Shown one piece after another: positions 59,150 to 64,000 of a DNA stretch of 64,000 bases; position 1 is the stretch's first letter; the number at the start of each line of letters is the position of its first letter. Source of the DNA: Limnoperna fortunei (lineage: Eukaryota; Mollusca; Bivalvia; Mytilida; Modiolidae); assembly GCA_944474755.1 (NCBI GenBank), contig OX104119.1, positions 86,432,896 through 86,496,895 of the forward strand, written 5' to 3'. The notes beneath the pieces are model-generated. The model did no database searches and had not been told where the DNA came from. It saw only the letters and a program-made list of their open reading frames with translations. The position numbers and the translations under genes were made by a program.

Positions 59150-59316
59150 CATTGTTCACTTCTTCTGCCTCTTTGGTGCAAATATTTTTTTTTTTTTTTG
59201 GGGGGGGGGGGGGGGGAGGAACGCAAACTAAAAACCCGTCAAAATAGTATTTGAAAACGGGAATTGTGACATATTTCCACCAAAGAGGTAGAAGAAATCG
59301 GCCAATATTGTTCATC
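59150..59316. repeat. Foldback with T15G17 homopolymer run in its loop
   Basis: The left arm has TTCTTCTGCCTCTTTGGTG and the right arm its inverted counterpart CACCAAAGAGGTAGAAGAA, with looser pairing outside (TTGTTCA and related). The loop begins with T15 (59185-59199) and G17 (59200-59216). Confidence 0.7.
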
Positions 59317-60689
59317 AAATATGTTCCACCCAGCTATCGTTATATTATAATTTTCAACTTCATAATTGGAACCGTACACCTAACCACGTGTTGACTTGTT
59401 AAATTCCGAAGGCAGCGAATTTACCTGTACACAGAATTTGCTAAAAAAAAACAATACTCCATTCCGAAATAATATAAGAAATAATTCAATTAAATATATT
59501 GTAATACATCCACAGTTTCTGTATATTTCTTGAAAATTCATAGAGAAAATGTAAGTACGATGTTCGAAGACAACTTCTGCTTACCGCATTATGTGTTTCC
59601 CGCCTTGATAATTGGCACGTGCAGTTTATGTAATTACAAAAGGCGTGTCATTCAAGAAATGAATACACACGTTTAAAATAAATGTACGAATCCTCATATG
59701 TATTAATAAAAAATATTTTAACTATAATTACTATTTATAATAATAAAGATGTAAACAAGATTTTACGATCGGGATCCATGATGACAGAATTGCAAAACTT
59801 CCTTCCGAGGTAGCAATGATCGTTAGAAAACCGTATAAAAAACCATACGACAGTTGTATTTGATTATTTACTGCCACATTCGTGGGTTGTAAATTTTTCT
59901 ATATCCATAATTATTTGTTTTTCAGAATTCGAAATATTTCATTAAATCGCGAAGTGACATACGAATCTATGCACGTTGATTTTTTTATAAGTGAATATTT
60001 TTTTTTCGGTAATAAATGTCGATTTATTTGCAAATTGACATTACTTATAAACTTTTTCTTGGAGATATTGTCACACATAATACGATGAACCAAACAAACT
60101 TAATAGTTCAATTGATATCGTGAAAGTTTATGAATGTTCCGAAAGTAGAAACACAAAAACCGCGTATGCTTAATCATTATAAAATGCGTATCATAAGACC
60201 AGGTTCATTTTTTCTAACTGACAAACAACGTGATAGGTATTCAAAGCGGCTCATATGATTGAGCAACATACACAAGTATAAACACAGGATTTTCTTCCGT
60301 TTTTATGGTTAATAAATCACAAACGTTCTTTTTCTCTACACACTTAATCACTTATTTTAAAATATGTGTTTCTTTTATGATACGGGTATTGAACATTTAA
60401 AAAAATGAACTGACTTTGTTCTGAAAACACGTTAATAGATGTATATGATTTCCATTTCAGTTAGTTCTTTTGGCAATAACAGCACCGCAGGCGATGCTTT
60501 TCAGTATTTGTTTTAATTGAATAAATTTACTTTCCGGTTTAATCGTATCATGATATGAAAATTTACATCAACGAATATTATTTGTACAAAAAAGAAAATG
60601 TAACGTACATTATACTTGTATAAACAATGTCTTAGATTCAAATTCTTACTGAATAGCGTTCATGTATACCGATAACATGTACAGTATCA

Positions 60690-60830
60690 CTCCCACTCAA
60701 AACTTTGTGCGTTTTTGCGCGGCATCCACGAATCACGTGGAAAGTTGAAAAACTCAATATTGTTCCACGCAAATTTGCGTGAGTAAAAAATTAGTGATTC
60801 GTGGGCAGAATTTGAGTGGATTTTGCGTGA
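60690..60830. repeat. Imperfect palindrome
   Basis: CCACGAATCAC (about 60727) pairs with GTGATTCGTGG (about 60794). CCACTCAAA and TTTGAGTGG pair outside, and CCACGCAAATTTGCGTG lies inside. It looks like a decayed foldback element. Confidence 0.6.
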
Positions 60831-61199
60831 TGACCACGCGTGGGCTATGGAAAATCACAGCATTCCGTTGACTGTACTGTACTTATGATATTCTATAATA
60901 TGCTTTAACCAAGTCAGGTTCATTTAATACGATCAAATTTTTATGGTTCGTCTTTGCCATGTGTTGCTTTTTCTTCTTTGATATAAGAGAATAATCATCC
61001 ACCACATAAGAGTTCTAAACATTTGGTTTCTTTATATAATACTGCATAGATATTAAGGACATGAGATAAATAATACAATATAAGACATAAAAAGTAATAT
61101 ATAATACAGAAAAATGTGTGTTAAATGTATTTTTAGTGTTATCTTGTAAAGTATATGTTTATTATTAATATTTATATTTTGGCATATCTGTTAAAACAT

Positions 61200-61776
61200 A
61201 TATAAAAAACCAAGTTTCATTTTTGCCCCCTTTTGGGCCACTTATTCCTAAACAGAAAAAGGAGGAACCCCCAAAATCAATCTCAGTCATCCTTTTATGA
61301 TAAGAAAAATTATTGTAAAATTTCGAAGCCGTCTGTAAACCAGAACCAAAGTTATTGTGGAAACAAATAAAAAAGTAGCATTTTTCCCTTTAGGCCCCTA
61401 ATTTTTAAACTAGAAAAGGGGGACCCCAAAAATCAATCCCATCCATCTATTAATGGTATGGGACATCATTGTAAATTTTCATTATGATTAGCATTTGGCT
61501 GACTAGAACAAAAGTGATTGTGGGAACAGACAAAATAGTAGCATTTTGGCCCCTTTTGGGCCCCTAATTTCTAAATGAAAAATGGGGGACCCTAAAAAGC
61601 AATCCTATCCATCCTTTTATTGTACGAAAGATCACTGTAAGGTTTCAAAGCAATTGGATAACTAGAACAAAAGATATTGTGGGAACACTTAAGTTAACAG
61701 ACAACGACGCAGACGCCGACACAGACGACATCATCATACCATTATACGTCCGCAATTTTTTTTGCGGTCGTATAAA
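61200..61776. mobile_element. Short tandem-core interspersed element with terminal hairpin
   Basis: Three units of 156-166 bp carry GGGCC-CTAATTT, GGGGGACCC, ATCCATC and ACTAGAACAAAAG-type landmarks. A GACGCCGACACAGACGAC stretch and a hairpin at 61742-61776 follow (TTATACGTCCGCAA, T-rich loop, TTGCGGTCGTATAA; one mismatch in 14 bp). The same plan (tandem core, GACGCCGAC-like tail, hairpin) is seen at 40740-42503, but the sequences differ. Confidence 0.7.
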
Positions 61777-64000
61777 AATAGTAGGCATGCATAGTAAATA
61801 AACCAGTTAACATTTTTGGACATTTGAAATATTGAAAGTAAAAGAAAGATGCAGGAAATTGCAATTGAGACCTGTATTTTAAAAAATTGATTAAATAATT
61901 CATTTCTATTTGATGCGACAACAACAAAATAACTGGAAAATTTAAAAGTGCATAAAACCAATAATAAAGAAACTTTTTCATCATTTTAATTTTTGACAGG
62001 AATAACAGATTTGTAATATTGCCCTGTGCCATCTTTGTCCCAAATTATTTACATTTGTACTGTTTGTTAAATCTGCAATCTCAATTGGGATAGGGACTGG
62101 CTATCGTTTGTTTTAAAAAATATTGATTTATTTGTTATTTTTATTCTGCAAAGATGTATGTGCAAATCTTGTTTACTGTTATTCATTATGATAATCAGCT
62201 GCAGCAGCACAGGCAGCTATGGCATATTAACTCTTTACATCACGAAAATTGTTTCAATACACCATTGAAAACAGTAGCAAGAATTTCATTATTGTTGGAC
62301 ATAATTACAATGCGTTAATTACATAACTGACAATAAAGATGAAAGCAGATTGAATGTGAATATGATTGTTTACCTAGCCAGCTTGATCGCATAAGAATAT
62401 ATGAACAGAATTTTATTTTTATTCAAATGCGAAGAACAAAATTATTAAATTTTGCAATACAAAACATATTGTTTTTCACCTGAAAAATAATCAAAACAAT
62501 ATTACAGATAGAAAGTACTTGCATCAGTAAATGCAAACATCGAACTATATTATCGCGCAATAGCTCAGTAAACCGTACCTGAAATTAGTTATAACCCCAC
62601 GTGTGATTCAATGCAATGATTTGAGTTATGAAAATTACTTACAGTCGAGTCTGGTAAGTTGACGCGTCCGGTAATTTGACGCATTACGTCACATCCGTGA
62701 ATATACATTTATAGACTGGAAGACACCTTACTTTTTCGGCCTTAATTTTCATATCAAAATTGCAGAACAAGCTCTAATTGGTAAGTTTTATAGAAAAAGT
62801 TGTGATTATTTTCCCTAGTCATTAAATTTAACGAAATGTTCAACTCAAAATGCACATGCACACTCGATAAAACAAGTTCCCAATGTAAACAAACAACGGG
62901 AATTCCCTTTGTAGCAATGACCTATACTATACATAAATAAATGGATGACTGACCTCAAATGTTGTTATTTCCATATTTTCTGATCATTTTACTGCTAGTT
63001 CAAGAGTTTATTCCATATTAAAACAAACTGACCATTAATGAATAACAAAACAACCACGAATCTTGGAAAATGCTCTGCAATACACACATCGTCTGCAACG
63101 CCATTATTGTCAATGAAGCTATAAAGATATATGCAGTTTTTCGATTGGTTGGCAGAAATACTTGGTACCGAATAAATGAAAGATTTTACTAGGAAACTCC
63201 TAATATTGTAAGATATGTGTAGTACTAAGTATATAATATTTACCTTATTTACCAAATAAATAAAAAATTAATTCTTTTTGTAGCAAATGTCTGGAGCTAA
63301 GAGAAAATTATGATACTCACTAGAGATGCTTAATGAGGCATATAATGATGTTAGAGAAAAAGGCATTCTTCCTGCGAATTTTTCTATACTTTTCTTTCAG
63401 TAATATTTAAATAAACTATATATCATTTTGAAGCTAAATGAATACCCTTTATTAAACACTAAGACTTATTTGACCGGGGTAAAGCATTTTGGAGAAATCT
63501 GGGTTCTAATCTGAGAACTTGATGTATGCAAACTCGCAAAAAACATTTCCGGTCAACTTTTAGGTATTTTATTAATAATTAATTGCATTAAACTATATAT
63601 CTCCATAGAGATCTTTTAAATATCTTCCAGAGGCATTTAAAATTTTTATTCTATGTTAACCCGTTTAAAAGTTATGAACAAAAATATATGTGTTTTTATG
63701 TTTCCGGTTTTTCCATTTCCGCGTTTTAGCCCAACCCCCGGACATTGTTAAAGTGTTTCAAAACATGGGGGTGCACGTGTTTACATCTGAATAATAAAAT
63801 ATCTACCATATCTAACCCAAAAATGAAAATGTCTGACTAATAACAGTATATGAAGGTATTTAATTTTTAAAGAGCAGTATAATTATAATATTTACTGTGT
63901 GATAATATCAATCGGAAACGGTAGGAATATAGACAGAATTCCTTGAACTACGTCAGAAATCTGTGGAATAGTAACAGTGATACAGAGTGGGACAGGTTAG
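61777..64000. other. AT-rich region to the right edge
   Basis: No gene recognised. At 62640-62700 lie a CRE/ATF-like site (ATTACGTCAC) and several GTAAGT donors on both strands, which could mark a promoter or UTR exon, but there is no supporting frame. The small open frames (up to 96 codons) are not called. Confidence 0.4.

Larger units (their letters stand above)
57398..61199. other. AT-rich region 5' of the HEPN exon
   Basis: No coding exon recognised. A non-coding first exon of the HEPN gene is likely to lie here or further right, since the exon at 57397 starts at an acceptor. One possible donor on the minus strand is GCG/GTAAGC at about 59584, but nothing else supports it. Foldbacks at 59150-59316 and about 60690-60830 are listed separately. 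Confidence 0.45.

Overview
This window looks like nuclear DNA from a bivalve mollusc or a close lophotrochozoan relative. It is AT-rich, its genes are split by introns, and it holds a tRNA-derived SINE, a decayed Tc1/mariner element, foldback MITEs, tandem-core interspersed elements with terminal hairpins, and very large satellites. The two genes encode a B-box/beta-propeller (TRIM-like) protein and a HEPN-Ig-Roc-COR protein, architectures I associate with bivalve innate-immunity-type families. The species cannot be named from the sequence alone.

Layout: (1) 1-6371, satellite of a 39-bp monomer, mostly arranged in a 23-monomer higher-order unit of about 894 bp. (2) 6812-7778, a second satellite with an 82-bp unit. 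(3) 8486-9356 (minus), the last exon of a TRIM-like gene; its 5' exons are not visible. (4) about 10170-31222, a 21-kb satellite of a roughly 31-bp monomer in a 4.58-kb higher-order unit, with a SINE fragment near its right edge. (5) 33167-57397 (minus), a gene of at least ten exons pieced together here. (6) 57398-64000, no convincing coding exon, but several foldbacks and a short tandem-core element ending in a hairpin.

The main result is the gene in (5). Every intron phase agrees: HEPN exon 57397-56706 (ends phase 0), 37-nt exon 51764-51728 (ends phase 1), three Ig exons of exactly 258 nt (51306-51049, 47912-47655, 46448-46191; all phase 1-1), Roc P-loop exon 44523-44233 (1-1), Roc insert plus G3 exon 40588-40019 (1-1), Roc G4 exon 38223-38093 (1-0), COR exon 35898-34684 (0-0) and a candidate last exon 33313-33167. 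Counting from the ATG at 57377 gives 3837 nt, a multiple of three, or 1278 residues. The order is DZIP3-like HEPN with an R-N-x4-H motif, three intracellular-type Ig domains, a Roc GTPase with a long acidic insert, a COR domain and a short tail. This would join a possible RNase effector (HEPN) to a GTPase switch and dimerisation unit (Roc-COR). The immune role is inference.

Its introns hold most of the mobile DNA: a Tc1-like relic, a MITE with 11-bp target duplications inside a pair of 42-bp inverted repeats, 42-bp and 45-bp minisatellites, SINEs, Helitron-like tandem-core elements, and two partial exon duplications.
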